Assembly (NCBI GenBank): GCA_013393415.1 | Contig: JABXHI010000063.1 | Span: 1 to 57,036, forward strand | Origin: Micrococcaceae bacterium | Lineage (GTDB): Bacteria; Actinomycetota; Actinomycetes; Actinomycetales; Micrococcaceae | Direction of reading: 5' to 3' | Length of the DNA: 57,036 nt | Shown here: in pieces, positions 19,812-28,535 of the stretch | How the letters are laid out: each line of letters opens with the position of its first letter | Numbering within the stretch: the first letter of the stretch is position 1 | Program-made: the position numbers and the translations under genes | The notes under the pieces: generated by a model | What the model saw: the letters and a program-made list of their open reading frames with translations, nothing else | Told to the model about the DNA's origin: nothing | Databases searched by the model: none

Positions 19812-21764
19812 GTGGTGACCACTATTCCGAGTACCGACCATCTCATTGCTGACGAGCAACTCGACGCGCTGACAACAGGACAGCTGCAGGCATTGGAACT
19901 GCGTCTGGCGCAGAAACAGGCCGAGAGAATCCTCGATCCACGAGCGTATTTCACCTTCGCGCGGCACTCGGTGGCCACAGGCGCTGACTGGGCGACGACA
20001 TGGGCAGCCCAAGATCCTGCTGGCGAGACAAAAGTGTCCCAGGGCAAACATGCGGGTCCCACACCGGAGGCGCCGAAAGACTTCTATAATACGTTACCGG
20101 GCATGGTGGACAACCTAGTGAAGTCCCGGCGGATCCAAGATGCGATGATTGCCAACCTGACGAAACTTGCAGACCGTGCGTATAACCACGATCGAGACAC
20201 CATGTTAGGAATTCCACACGGTGTGAACCTTTATAAATCGGGCAAGCGTTGGTTGGCTGACCGCTTTCAGCTTGATAGCCGTCAGGTCTCAAAATTCTAC
20301 AAGCGTGCCGAACTCGTGGCCGCCGAGCCCGAAACCCTCGAACGGACGGCTCAGAGCGCACTGCTACCGAAACTCGCTGCTGAATACACCGTTGGCAATG
20401 TCCCATCGGAGAATATGGACCGAGTCACACAGGTTGCCAAACAGTTCTACGATTTCTACCAGTCTGTGGGGCTCTCAAAAGAAAACGCCCACGATGTGTT
20501 GCAGACGATGGATGCTGTGTTTACCGACGCCGCTGCAAACATGAAGCCTGCCATGTTAGCTGAAGAATCAACCAAGTGGCTCAATCAGGTAGCTCATATC
20601 ATCGACCCAGATGGGCCACCACCAGAAGAGCGCTTGCACAAATTGAAGAACTCCCTGAAGACCGCCGTCGTGAATGGCAAGCTCCACATCAATATTGTGA
20701 CCGATGTCGTCAACACGGAACTGATCGAAGCACTCATCCTTGCTGGCCTCAACTTCCGGGCGAATCAAGATAAATTCCGCCAGGACCCCGAAGAAGCCAT
20801 CGATCCCTCTGATGAAGACACAATCGCGGAACCGCCACACCCGACATCAGAAACATCCACAGCACAGGATGATGATTCCACCGCAGCCGAAGCACGGTTG
20901 GCGTCATTTCACCAGCAAGTGGATGATGCTGTCGATGATCCAGAAACGTATGTAGAGACTCAAGACGGTCACAAGGTTTCGCGTGAACACATGCGGAAGC
21001 TCGATCCGCGTGATCGCGCTGAGAAAGCCCACGACGTTTTCATCACCATGCTCAAAGCGCAAGGCAAACGCTCTCCTGGTGCAGACGGTATGGCCGAATA
21101 TAAACGTGCTCCCGCGATTCTCTGGACCGTACTGGATTACGAGACGTTATTGAACTTGCACCGGGACAAATTGCCGGAACAGTACACCTTGGAGCCCGAG
21201 TTCAAACGATTACCTGGTCTCGCAGGTTTCGACACCGGCCCACCGGCCACGATCGAACCGATCCAACAGGTTGCGGAGCGTCACATACCTTCGAACGCAC
21301 CGCCTGATAGTTGTCACGAGGAGCACCACACCACGCAAGGGCACCCGTATATAGCGCGTGGCTTTCAAAGTGGTGCGATCTCACCCAGCGCGGTGCTCGC
21401 TGATCTGTGTGATGCCAAAGTGATACCGGCCGTTTTCAACCAAGCAGGCGTGCCGTTGTTCCTGGGCCGTGGCAAACGTCAGTTCAGCGATGACCAGATT
21501 TTGGCAGCCGCGATGTTGGGTGGGTGCCGAGGCCCTGTTTGTCGCGTTCCACCCGTCTGGACACAGGGTCACCACGAGACATACTGGTTTCATGGCGGTG
21601 AGACAGACACTACAAACTTGATCTTGTTGTGCAACGCCTGTCACACGCATGTCCATCAAGGTGTGTGGACTCCGACGTGGAATGATGACGGTGTCCTCTA
21701 TTGGACCCCGGCCCCCTGGCTTGACCCAACACAAACGCCCATCAGGAATACCTACTGGGACTGA
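19812..21764 (+). CDS. DUF222 and HNH endonuclease domain protein
   Basis: Member of the actinobacterial DUF222/HNH group, related to the mycobacterial 13E12 repeat proteins; biological role unknown. The 650 residues begin with the DUF222-like helical region (LTTGQLQALELRLAQKQAERI, then LADRFQLDSRQVSKFYKRAELV), continue through an acidic low-complexity stretch (about 330-370) and end in an HNH nuclease domain (about 585-635): CRGPVC pair, GHHETYWFHGGETDTTNLILLCNAC and HTHVH. The His-His, Asn and final His expected for an HNH metal site are all present, so it may be an active nuclease. GTG start with a strong SD. Such genes often occur as many dispersed copies; only one copy is in this window. 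Confidence 0.85.
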   Translation: MVTTIPSTDHLIADEQLDALTTGQLQALELRLAQKQAERILDPRAYFTFARHSVATGADWATTWAAQDPAGETKVSQGKHAGPTPEAPKDFYNTLPGMVDNLVKSRRIQDAMIANLTKLADRAYNHDRDTMLGIPHGVNLYKSGKRWLADRFQLDSRQVSKFYKRAELVAAEPETLERTAQSALLPKLAAEYTVGNVPSENMDRVTQVAKQFYDFYQSVGLSKENAHDVLQTMDAVFTDAAANMKPAMLAEESTKWLNQVAHIIDPDGPPPEERLHKLKNSLKTAVVNGKLHINIVTDVVNTELIEALILAGLNFRANQDKFRQDPEEAIDPSDEDTIAEPPHPTSETSTAQDDDSTAAEARLASFHQQVDDAVDDPETYVETQDGHKVSREHMRKLDPRDRAEKAHDVFITMLKAQGKRSPGADGMAEYKRAPAILWTVLDYETLLNLHRDKLPEQYTLEPEFKRLPGLAGFDTGPPATIEPIQQVAERHIPSNAPPDSCHEEHHTTQGHPYIARGFQSGAISPSAVLADLCDAKVIPAVFNQAGVPLFLGRGKRQFSDDQILAAAMLGGCRGPVCRVPPVWTQGHHETYWFHGGETDTTNLILLCNACHTHVHQGVWTPTWNDDGVLYWTPAPWLDPTQTPIRNTYWD

Positions 21765-21774
21765 ACCTAGTCCC
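21757..21774. terminator. Small hairpin across two facing stop codons
   Basis: GGGACT (21757-21762) pairs with AGTCCC (21769-21774). The hairpin contains the TGA of the HNH gene and the TAG of terC, which are only two bases apart on opposite strands. It has no T-run, so it is at best a weak bidirectional terminator. Confidence 0.3.
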
Positions 21775-23083
21775 GGGCATTCGATTCTTCTGATGCATCT
21801 GCTGATTTACCGTTGGTATCTGGTGCCAGCACGGGGCCTTCGGTGGTCACGATCTTCTGTGAGGTCTGTGCAGGTAGACCACGATTGTTCGCATCTTCGA
21901 GGCGCGTTTCGTGTGCAGTACGGATGATCGCTGACCACTGGTCTTTGTGCTTGATGAGCTCATCGAGATAACGGTGTTCGGTCTGCTCCGCTTGCTGTGT
22001 CCAGTAGTCCATCTTTTCTGCGGCTTCTTTACGCTCCTCCGCGGCAGCGTTATCTGGCAGCTGCGAGTAGCGGTGCGCAAACTTCTCAGCATTTTGCAAT
22101 GCACGTAGTGCCTTCCCACGTGGACTAGCCAGCGACCACACGATGGTGACGATGAGGATCCCGATAATGACCAGGAGTGACATCCCCGTGGATGGTTCAC
22201 CAACGGGCACGTCTTGCCCGTCATAGATAAAGGGCAGGTTGTTTTGGCTCAACGCGTGCAACATGAGTTTCACCCCGATAAAGCCAAGAATCGCGGCCAG
22301 ACCGTAACCGAGGTACACCAAACGGTCCAAGAGCCCATCAATCAAGAAGTACAGCTGACGGAGCCCTAACAGGGCAAAAGCGTTCGCCGTGAAGACGATG
22401 TATGGTTCTTGCGTCAGACCATAAATTGCCGGGATAGAGTCGATCGCGAAGATAATATCGGTTGCCCCGATGGCCACCATGACCAACAGCATCGGTGTCA
22501 CAAGTCGTTTACCGTCGACCTTGGTAGTGAGTTTGTCTTCGTCATAGTGCTCTGTAACAGGCAGAACCTTACGAGCGAAACGCACCATAAAGTTATCGGC
22601 TTCAGACCCTGCTTCATCAGCGGAGGAAAATTCTGATTTCAGCTGCTGTCCGGCAAGAATCAACAGGAATATACCGAAGATGTAAAAGGCATCGGTCCAG
22701 ACTTCAAGGATCGCTGCGCCCGCTAAAATAAAGACTGTGCGGCTTATGAGCGCAAACGCGATACCAAATAGCAGCACTTTTTGCTGGTACTGACGCGGCA
22801 CGTTAAAGCTCGTCAATATGATCATGAACACGAAAAGGTTATCTACAGATAAGGCCTTTTCGGTGATGAAACCAGCATAGTATTCCACGGCATGATCGGT
22901 ATCCCCGAACGCAAAGAACACCAGACCAAACGCCAGGGCAATGCCTACATAGATAGCAGACCAGATTGCCGCTTCTTTGAGCGTGGGAATATGGGATTTT
23001 CTGACGTGAAAGAAATAGTCAAACAGGATGAGGCCAACGATCACAGCGATCGTGATACCCCAAGTCAAACCGGTGATTTCCAT
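21767..23083 (-). CDS. TerC-family membrane protein (Mn efflux related)
   Basis: Integral membrane protein of the TerC/Alx family, whose members export manganese or metallate exported enzymes. The 438 residues include about nine hydrophobic helices with the conserved acidic intramembrane motifs (NLFVFMIILTSF, FAIDSIPAIYGLT) and a histidine-rich FFHVRKSH segment near the N-terminus. After the last helix (about 335) there is a long charged cytoplasmic tail with Ala/Glu-rich helical segments, longer than in E. coli Alx. It is preceded by a yybP-ykoY element, which senses Mn2+, so a manganese role is well supported. It lies downstream of uvrB, a neighbourhood common in actinobacteria. Confidence 0.9.
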   Translation of the reverse strand: MEITGLTWGITIAVIVGLILFDYFFHVRKSHIPTLKEAAIWSAIYVGIALAFGLVFFAFGDTDHAVEYYAGFITEKALSVDNLFVFMIILTSFNVPRQYQQKVLLFGIAFALISRTVFILAGAAILEVWTDAFYIFGIFLLILAGQQLKSEFSSADEAGSEADNFMVRFARKVLPVTEHYDEDKLTTKVDGKRLVTPMLLVMVAIGATDIIFAIDSIPAIYGLTQEPYIVFTANAFALLGLRQLYFLIDGLLDRLVYLGYGLAAILGFIGVKLMLHALSQNNLPFIYDGQDVPVGEPSTGMSLLVIIGILIVTIVWSLASPRGKALRALQNAEKFAHRYSQLPDNAAAEERKEAAEKMDYWTQQAEQTEHRYLDELIKHKDQWSAIIRTAHETRLEDANNRGLPAQTSQKIVTTEGPVLAPDTNGKSADASEESNARD

Positions 23084-23119
23084 AGAAGGGAGTCCTTCCT
23101 AATTATTAGGTAACAAAAA

Positions 23120-23228
23120 GCCCACAAGTCTCTCCCCCGGCGTTCGACACGGGGTCCGCATCCGGCCGGACAACGGTGTCCGACGTGCTGACGTCTGCGG
23201 AACTTTTGGGATACTCCCTTGTTCGGCA
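23120..23228 (-). ncRNA. yybP-ykoY manganese riboswitch
   Basis: On the minus strand, the 5' segment ACAAGGGAGTATCCC and the 3' segment GGGGGAGAGACTTGTGGGC frame about 110 bases directly upstream of terC. ACAAG pairs with CTTGT to form P1, and GGGAGTA and GAGAGAC are hallmark segments of the yybP-ykoY class. Between them are GC-rich hairpins (for example GTCGGACACCG with CGGTGT-like pairing). The 3' P1 strand is followed by TTTTTG, as expected for an expression switch. The family binds Mn2+ and turns on export genes. A TATAGT hexamer (23232-23237) lies seven bases before the predicted first base. Confidence 0.85.
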
Positions 23229-23231
23229 TTG

Positions 23232-23237
23232 ACTATA
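23232..23237 (-). promoter_or_regulatory. -10 element for the terC riboswitch transcript
   Basis: TATAGT on the minus strand, about seven bases before the 5' arm of the riboswitch. No matching -35 was found, which is common in actinobacteria. Confidence 0.5.
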
Positions 23238-23296
23238 TCACCTCACCGGCATTGAGCGCGTTCACATGAGGGGAAGAGTCCGAAAGGTGACGAAGG

Positions 23297-25450
23297 TTAT
23301 GCGTGCCCTTCACGCTGCATATCGCGTAACTCTTTTTTGAGCTCCGAGACCTCGTCACGCAACCGTGCAGCGAGCTCGAAGTTTAAGTCCACGGCAGCCT
23401 GGTGCATTTGATCTGACATTTGCTGGATCAGATCCGTGAGATCTTTGGCTGGCACGGCGGCGAGCTTGGCAACCTTACCGTCTTGTGTTGTCATACTCGC
23501 GTGTTGTTGTTCTTCGGTGATGGTAGCGGTGTAACCCCGGTTGCCCATCCCGTAGTCGAAGCCAGTTTTAATGCCAGCCATGCCGGACATCAGATCCGCG
23601 GTGTCGGCATCTTCACGTGCCAACTGATCGGTAATATCAGCGATGCGTTTTCGCAGGGGTTGTGGATCGATACCGTGTTTTGTGTTGTGAGCAATCTGAA
23701 TCTCTCGACGGCGGTTGGTCTCATCAATCGCGTAACGCATGGAATCGGTGATCTTGTCCGCATACATGTGCACTTCACCAGAGACGTTACGTGCCGCACG
23801 GCCGATGGTCTGGATCAGGGATCGGTTCGAACGTAAGAATCCTTCTTTATCAGCGTCAAGGATGGAAACAAGCGACACCTCGGGCAGATCAAGGCCTTCA
23901 CGCAGCAAGTTAATACCTACCAGGACATCGAAGACCCCCTTGCGAAGTTCGGTCATCAGCTCGACGCGTCGCAGTGTGTCGACATCTGAGTGGAGATATT
24001 GAACTTTGACGCCGTGTTCCACAAGATACTCGGTCAGGTCTTCAGCCATGCGTTTGGTCAGGGTGGTGACCAGGATGCGTTCGTTCCGGTCGACGCGCAG
24101 ATTAATCTCGTCCATGAGATCATCAATTTGTCCCTTGGTTTCTTTGACCACGATTTGTGGATCGATCAGGCCAGTTGGACGAATAATTTGCTCGACGACC
24201 CCGTCGGCTTGAGACAGTTCATAGGGGCCCGGGGTGGCAGACATATACACGGTCTGTCCGATGCGCTCTAAGAACTCATCCCACGTCAATGGTCGGTTAT
24301 CCATGGCAGACGGCAACCGGAACCCGTGATCGACCAGAGTACGCTTGCGAGAGGCATCGCCCTCGTACATGCCGCCAACCTGAGGGACGGTCACGTGCGA
24401 TTCGTCGATGACCAACAGAAAATCCTCGGGGAAGTAATCGAGCAACGTGTGCGGCGCAGAACCCTGCGAACGACCGTCGATGTGACGTGAATAGTTTTCA
24501 ATGCCATTGCAGTATCCCATTTGCTGCATCATTTCGAGGTCATAGGTGGTGCGCATGCGCAGTCGCTGTGCTTCGAGCAGTTTGTCTTGAGACTCCAACT
24601 CTTCGAGCCGGACGCGCAGTTCGTCTTCGATGTCCTTAATCGCTCGTGACATCCGTTCGTCACCGGCGACGTAGTGAGAGGCGGGGAAGATGTACATTTC
24701 GTCTTCCTCACGTAAGACATCACCGGTCAGTGGGTGCAATGTTTGGATCGCATCAATCTCGTCGCCGAAGAACTCGATACGCACCGCGAGCTCCTCATAC
24801 ATCGGGATAATCTCGACGGTGTCGCCGCGTACTCGGAACGTGCCACGGTGAAAATCTGCGTCGTTGCGGGCATACTGCATGTTCACGAATTGTCGCAGCA
24901 GATCATCGCGATCCATCATGTCACCTCTTTTGAGGGTAACCATTTGGGCGATGTATTCTTCGGGCGTACCCAGACCGAAGATTGATGACACAGTAGCGAC
25001 CACGATCGTATCGCGACGGGTTAACAGCGCGTTGGTGGCCGAGTGGCGCAACCGTTCGACCTCTTCGTTGACGGACGAGTCCTTTTCGATAAACGTATCG
25101 GATTGCGGCACATAGGCTTCGGGCTGGTAGTAGTCGTAGTAGGACACGAAGTACTCGACAGCATTGTGCGGTAGTAAGTCGCGAAACTCATTCGCCAGCT
25201 GGGCGGCAAGCGTCTTGTTTTGCACGAGCACCAGCGTGGGGCGCTGTAAACGTTCAACGAGCCACGCCGCTGTCGCAGATTTACCGGTACCGGTGGCACC
25301 CATGAGTACGACATCTTTTTCGCCGCCCTCGACGCGTTGGGCGAGTTCAGCGATAGCTTCTGGCTGGTCGCCGGCCGGTTCATAGGGTGCTTCTACTTTA
25401 AACGGCGCGACAACACGGTTAATCTCTTGGGCCATACTCATGCCCAACAT
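23297..25450 (-). CDS. uvrB: Excinuclease ABC subunit B
   Basis: Helicase-like damage-verification subunit of nucleotide excision repair that recruits UvrC. The 717 residues include Walker A GATGTGKS (about 55-62), the beta-hairpin region with [20 protein letters not shown]-type [11 protein letters not shown], the helicase C-terminal blocks ([27 protein letters not shown]) and the C-terminal UVR domain that binds UvrC (about 674-709). I keep ATG 25450 because GAGGGG lies six bases upstream; ATGs three and five codons further in are possible. It follows coaE by 50 bases. Confidence 0.97.
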   Translation of the reverse strand: MLGMSMAQEINRVVAPFKVEAPYEPAGDQPEAIAELAQRVEGGEKDVVLMGATGTGKSATAAWLVERLQRPTLVLVQNKTLAAQLANEFRDLLPHNAVEYFVSYYDYYQPEAYVPQSDTFIEKDSSVNEEVERLRHSATNALLTRRDTIVVATVSSIFGLGTPEEYIAQMVTLKRGDMMDRDDLLRQFVNMQYARNDADFHRGTFRVRGDTVEIIPMYEELAVRIEFFGDEIDAIQTLHPLTGDVLREEDEMYIFPASHYVAGDERMSRAIKDIEDELRVRLEELESQDKLLEAQRLRMRTTYDLEMMQQMGYCNGIENYSRHIDGRSQGSAPHTLLDYFPEDFLLVIDESHVTVPQVGGMYEGDASRKRTLVDHGFRLPSAMDNRPLTWDEFLERIGQTVYMSATPGPYELSQADGVVEQIIRPTGLIDPQIVVKETKGQIDDLMDEINLRVDRNERILVTTLTKRMAEDLTEYLVEHGVKVQYLHSDVDTLRRVELMTELRKGVFDVLVGINLLREGLDLPEVSLVSILDADKEGFLRSNRSLIQTIGRAARNVSGEVHMYADKITDSMRYAIDETNRRREIQIAHNTKHGIDPQPLRKRIADITDQLAREDADTADLMSGMAGIKTGFDYGMGNRGYTATITEEQQHASMTTQDGKVAKLAAVPAKDLTDLIQQMSDQMHQAAVDLNFELAARLRDEVSELKKELRDMQREGHA

Positions 25451-25500
25451 GTTACGCCCCTCGTGGAGGCCTGACCAACGGTTCGCCCCGGGGCTAAGGC

Positions 25501-26103
25501 TTAGTTGGTGGTGAGCTGTGTCCAGACGGCTTCGACCTGGGTGCGAGTGTCCTCGAGGCTTCCGGAGTTGTGAATAATCCAGTCGGCGATCGCGTGGCGT
25601 TGCGCATCGGTGGCCTGGGCTGCGATGCGAGCGTTCGCGTCGTCGGGTTCCATCCCCCGCGTTTCTACGAGTCGTTGCAACCGGGTCGCATGATCAGTAT
25701 CCACGACGATGACGCCGTCGTAGGCATTTGCATGCCCGGTCTCGACCAATAGCGGGATGTCTTGGATGATGATGGCGTTTTCTGGATCTGCCGCGACGGC
25801 TTCTTCGCGCTGCCGTTTGGATTCGGTACGCACCGCAGGATGCACAATATCGTTGAGCCGTTCGCGTGCGGCGACGTCATTGAACACAATATTGGCCAGG
25901 GCCTGCCGGTCCAGGACCCCTGAATCATCCAGCAAGTGTTCACCAAATTCGGTGACGACATCGGCCAGAACACGTTGCCCTGGCTCCATGAGCGACCGCG
26001 AAATAGCATCTGCATCGATAATCGTGGCACCCTGTTCGGCAAAAAACTGGGCCACAGTGGATTTCCCGGATCCGATACCGCCTGTCAGCGCGAGATGACG
26101 CAT
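25501..26103 (-). CDS. coaE: Dephospho-CoA kinase
   Basis: Catalyses the last step of coenzyme A synthesis, phosphorylating the 3'-OH of dephospho-CoA. The 200 residues have the P-loop GGIGSGKST (about 8-16), DADAISR, the lid region HPAVRTE, and DIPLLVETG. Good AGGAGAG ribosome-binding site. It is divergent from the YigZ gene with only about 20 bases between the starts, so its promoter must overlap the yigZ coding region. In many actinobacteria it sits between rpsA and uvrB; here three plus-strand genes separate it from rpsA. Confidence 0.95.
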   Translation of the reverse strand: MRHLALTGGIGSGKSTVAQFFAEQGATIIDADAISRSLMEPGQRVLADVVTEFGEHLLDDSGVLDRQALANIVFNDVAARERLNDIVHPAVRTESKRQREEAVAADPENAIIIQDIPLLVETGHANAYDGVIVVDTDHATRLQRLVETRGMEPDDANARIAAQATDAQRHAIADWIIHNSGSLEDTRTQVEAVWTQLTTN

Positions 26104-26116
26104 GAACTCTCCTGGG

Positions 26117-26132
26117 TAGACTTGTGGGCATG
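26117..26132 (+). promoter_or_regulatory. Leaderless -10 element of the YigZ-family gene
   Basis: TAGACT (26117-26122), seven bases, then ATG at 26130. This favours ATG 26130 over GTG 26124. The site lies within the 20-base gap to divergent coaE. Confidence 0.55.
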
Positions 26133-26828
26133 CAACATGCCGATACTGCTCGTAATAGACGTTATACCGTGGTGGCTCACCGAGATCCAGTGACCGTCAC
26201 CTTAGATATCCGCCGCTCCGAGTTTATCGGCATCATCCGTCGCGTCGACTCCGAAGACGAAGCTCGAGCATGGATTGATGAGGTGCGGCGCACGCACCAC
26301 GGGGCGACGCATGTGGTGCCCGCGTTTGTACTCGGCGCTGACCGGAACATTCAGCGTTCCTCAGATGATGGTGAACCTGCCGGAACAGCCGGTATGCCTA
26401 TGTTGCAGGCGCTGACAAATTATCGTGCCATCCACTCGGGGACGGAGTTTGCGGATCTGTCGGATGTCTGTGCGATTGCGGTGCGTTATTTCGGCGGTAT
26501 CAAATTGGGTGCGGGCGGGTTGGTTCGTGCGTATTCAGATACGGTCGTGACAGCCTTGGAACAGACCCCATTGATTGTGCGCAAGCGCATGGTCATCGTG
26601 AGTCTTGATGCTCCACATGCTGAGGTCGGCCGAGTAGAAAATGACCTGCGTTCGGCCGATTACACTGTTTTGGGCACCGACTACGCCGGGCCTCAAGCCA
26701 CCATCACCGTGGGCCTGGACGATGTCGACGACGCGTTGGAACAGTTTAATGCTCGACTGGCTGCAATGACCGCCGGCGAACTTGCGGGCAATATTGTTGG
26801 CACCCGCTGGCAGGATGTGTCTGCATGA
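26130..26828 (+). CDS. YigZ/IMPACT family protein
   Basis: Member of the YigZ (UPF0029/IMPACT) family, whose cellular role is not settled; the eukaryotic relative IMPACT modulates Gcn2. The 232 residues contain the N-terminal family domain: KSEFIG-like RRSEFIGIIRRVDSEDEARA, THVVPAFVLG, SSDDGEPAGTAGMPML and VRYFGGIKLGAGGLVRAY. A ferredoxin-like C-terminal domain (about 150-225) follows. The start is placed at ATG 26130 from the leaderless pattern; GTG 26124 is the alternative. It overlaps the next gene by four bases (ATGA), so the two are coupled. Confidence 0.9.
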   Translation: MQHADTARNRRYTVVAHRDPVTVTLDIRRSEFIGIIRRVDSEDEARAWIDEVRRTHHGATHVVPAFVLGADRNIQRSSDDGEPAGTAGMPMLQALTNYRAIHSGTEFADLSDVCAIAVRYFGGIKLGAGGLVRAYSDTVVTALEQTPLIVRKRMVIVSLDAPHAEVGRVENDLRSADYTVLGTDYAGPQATITVGLDDVDDALEQFNARLAAMTAGELAGNIVGTRWQDVSA

Positions 26829-27910
26829 CCAACCCACCTTTTGTTCCAGATAACGTGGACCGAATGCTGTTTCGGGTGCTTGAAGAAACGTTTGACGCCG
26901 AACCATGGCGAAAAACGGCACCGGTCGTGGTGGTGAACGATGCGACAGGTGCACTGAGCGAATGGGTTCAAAGCCAAGGACTGCATGCACGATTTGTGCA
27001 AGATTCGGCGGCGCGGGCAACACAGCATGCTCATGTCACCGGTCCGCTGGAGACGTTGCCCAATGCCGAAGTGCTCGCGGGGGCGACGACGGTTATTTAC
27101 CGTTTGGCTCGGCCGCTTGAAGCACTCGAAGAGTTCTCCTGGCAGGTGGCGCGGTGGGCTGATCCGCAGGTCATGTTGTTGGCAGGGCAATTGCAACGGC
27201 ACCTAAATTTTTCGATGAACACGACCCTTGAGTCACATTTTGCACGAGTTTCTGCATCGAGGGGATACTATAAGGCGCGTGCGTTGCGAGCCCAGTCACC
27301 GAAGGCCGTGCTGGGCACCTGTCCCCCGCGGATGCCACGGGCAAACTCCGTGAGGGTCGCCGATGTGGATCTTGAGTTACGCGCCTATGGGCTAACCTTC
27401 GGTGCGGCCAGGTTGGACCCGGGAACCGCGTTGCTCTTAGAAACCATTGAGACCGCACGGGCGGAGCTTTTTCACCCAGAAACTGTTGCGGTGGATCTGG
27501 GGTGCGGAAATGGAACCATTGCGGCCGTGCTGGCCAAGAAGTTCAACTGTGACGGGCTGATTGCCACCGATGATTCGGCATCTGCGGTGCGGTCAACAAC
27601 GGACACCCTGGCCGTCAATGATGTTGACAACGTGCAAGTAATACATCAATCTGGCCTGGAACAGCTGGCGACGGACTCTGTGGATGTTGTGGTGCTGAAC
27701 CCGCCGTTTCATGACGGCACCGAGTTGACCAGTGATATCGCGCATTACTTGTTCGGTGAGGCATCTCGGACGCTGAAGCCCGGGGGTGTCTTGCTCACGG
27801 TCTTTAATGCATCTCGACGGTATGGCACCCAGTTGGAAAAGCAGGTTGGACCAACGGAACAATTAGGCCGAGATACACGTTTTATAGTTACTGAATCACA
27901 GAAGGTTTGA
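26825..27910 (+). CDS. Class I methyltransferase, RsmC/RlmG-like
   Basis: Probable rRNA guanine-N2 methyltransferase or close relative. The 361 residues have a two-domain plan like RsmC/RlmG: a degenerate N-terminal half and a C-terminal catalytic half with motif I VDLGCGNGTIAAVLAKK (about 223-239), an acidic motif II residue in IATDDSASAV, and motif IV VLNPPFHDG, the NPPF type that methylates an exocyclic or ring nitrogen of a base. The target is not determinable from sequence. It overlaps yigZ by four bases and ends four bases before the TrpF-like gene, so the three form one operon. Confidence 0.82.
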   Translation: MTNPPFVPDNVDRMLFRVLEETFDAEPWRKTAPVVVVNDATGALSEWVQSQGLHARFVQDSAARATQHAHVTGPLETLPNAEVLAGATTVIYRLARPLEALEEFSWQVARWADPQVMLLAGQLQRHLNFSMNTTLESHFARVSASRGYYKARALRAQSPKAVLGTCPPRMPRANSVRVADVDLELRAYGLTFGAARLDPGTALLLETIETARAELFHPETVAVDLGCGNGTIAAVLAKKFNCDGLIATDDSASAVRSTTDTLAVNDVDNVQVIHQSGLEQLATDSVDVVVLNPPFHDGTELTSDIAHYLFGEASRTLKPGGVLLTVFNASRRYGTQLEKQVGPTEQLGRDTRFIVTESQKV

Positions 27911-27914
27911 TCAA

Positions 27915-28463
27915 ATGTCTGAGCTCTTTGTTAAAGTTTGTGGGATTACGACGACGGAACAGCTGGAGTGGGCCATCGACCTGGGGTATGACGCTGTGGG
28001 ATTGATGCGTGCCGCAAAATCGGTGCGGTTGATGGAGCCTGATCGTGCTCGTGAGCTCGTTGAACATGCTGCAGGTCGTATTGACACGTTTGCGGTGGGC
28101 TTGACTCTTGCTGATGTTGAGCCGATCATCGATGTCGTGGATACGGTGCAGCTGTATGAGTATGCGGATGTACCGTCGTTGGCGTTGGCATCGGATACTC
28201 CCCCGGAGTCGACAAAGGGGCTGGAGTATTGGTTTTATGATGCATCACACGGCACTGGAACGTTTGCCGAGATTCCGGCTTGGGTGACGTCTGTGGAGGC
28301 AGATTTTGTGCTTGCCGGTGGGTTGAATCCTGACAATGTTGCCGAGGTTGTTGCGCGGTTTCGTCCGGCTGGTGTTGATGTTTCGTCGGGGGTGGAGTCC
28401 TCTTCTGGTGTCAAGGACTATGATCGAATGAAGGCGTTCATTGAGGCTGCTCGAGGTGCATAG
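27915..28463 (+). CDS. trpF: Phosphoribosylanthranilate isomerase-like protein
   Basis: TrpF-family (beta/alpha)8 barrel, the third step of tryptophan synthesis. At 182 residues it is shorter than typical TrpF (about 200-220). Conserved: N-terminal KVCGIT with the catalytic-type Cys, AKSVRLMEPDRA, LAGGLNPDNV and GVDVSSGVE with the catalytic-type Asp and phosphate loop. Changed: the usual VQLHG reads VQLYE, and the GGTGKxF loop is reduced to GTGTF. Many actinobacteria instead use bifunctional PriA for this step. It may be a true but divergent TrpF or a repurposed relative. It is third in the YigZ-methyltransferase operon, 20 kb from the trp cluster, which itself lacks trpF. Confidence 0.75.
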   Translation: MSELFVKVCGITTTEQLEWAIDLGYDAVGLMRAAKSVRLMEPDRARELVEHAAGRIDTFAVGLTLADVEPIIDVVDTVQLYEYADVPSLALASDTPPESTKGLEYWFYDASHGTGTFAEIPAWVTSVEADFVLAGGLNPDNVAEVVARFRPAGVDVSSGVESSSGVKDYDRMKAFIEAARGA

Positions 28464-28467
28464 GAAA

Positions 28468-28507
28468 GACTCAGGCCGTCACTCATGTTCGAGTGACGGC
28501 CTGAGTC
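28468..28507. terminator. Bidirectional terminator between trpF and rpsA
   Basis: A perfect 17-bp stem (28468-28484 with 28491-28507) with a six-base loop lies between the convergent trpF-like gene and rpsA. On the minus strand it is followed by TTTCC, on the plus strand by GTAATAT. It probably serves both genes, rpsA better than trpF. Confidence 0.85.
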
Positions 28508-28535
28508 GTAATATGCCCGGGGTGGGGCTGACAGG

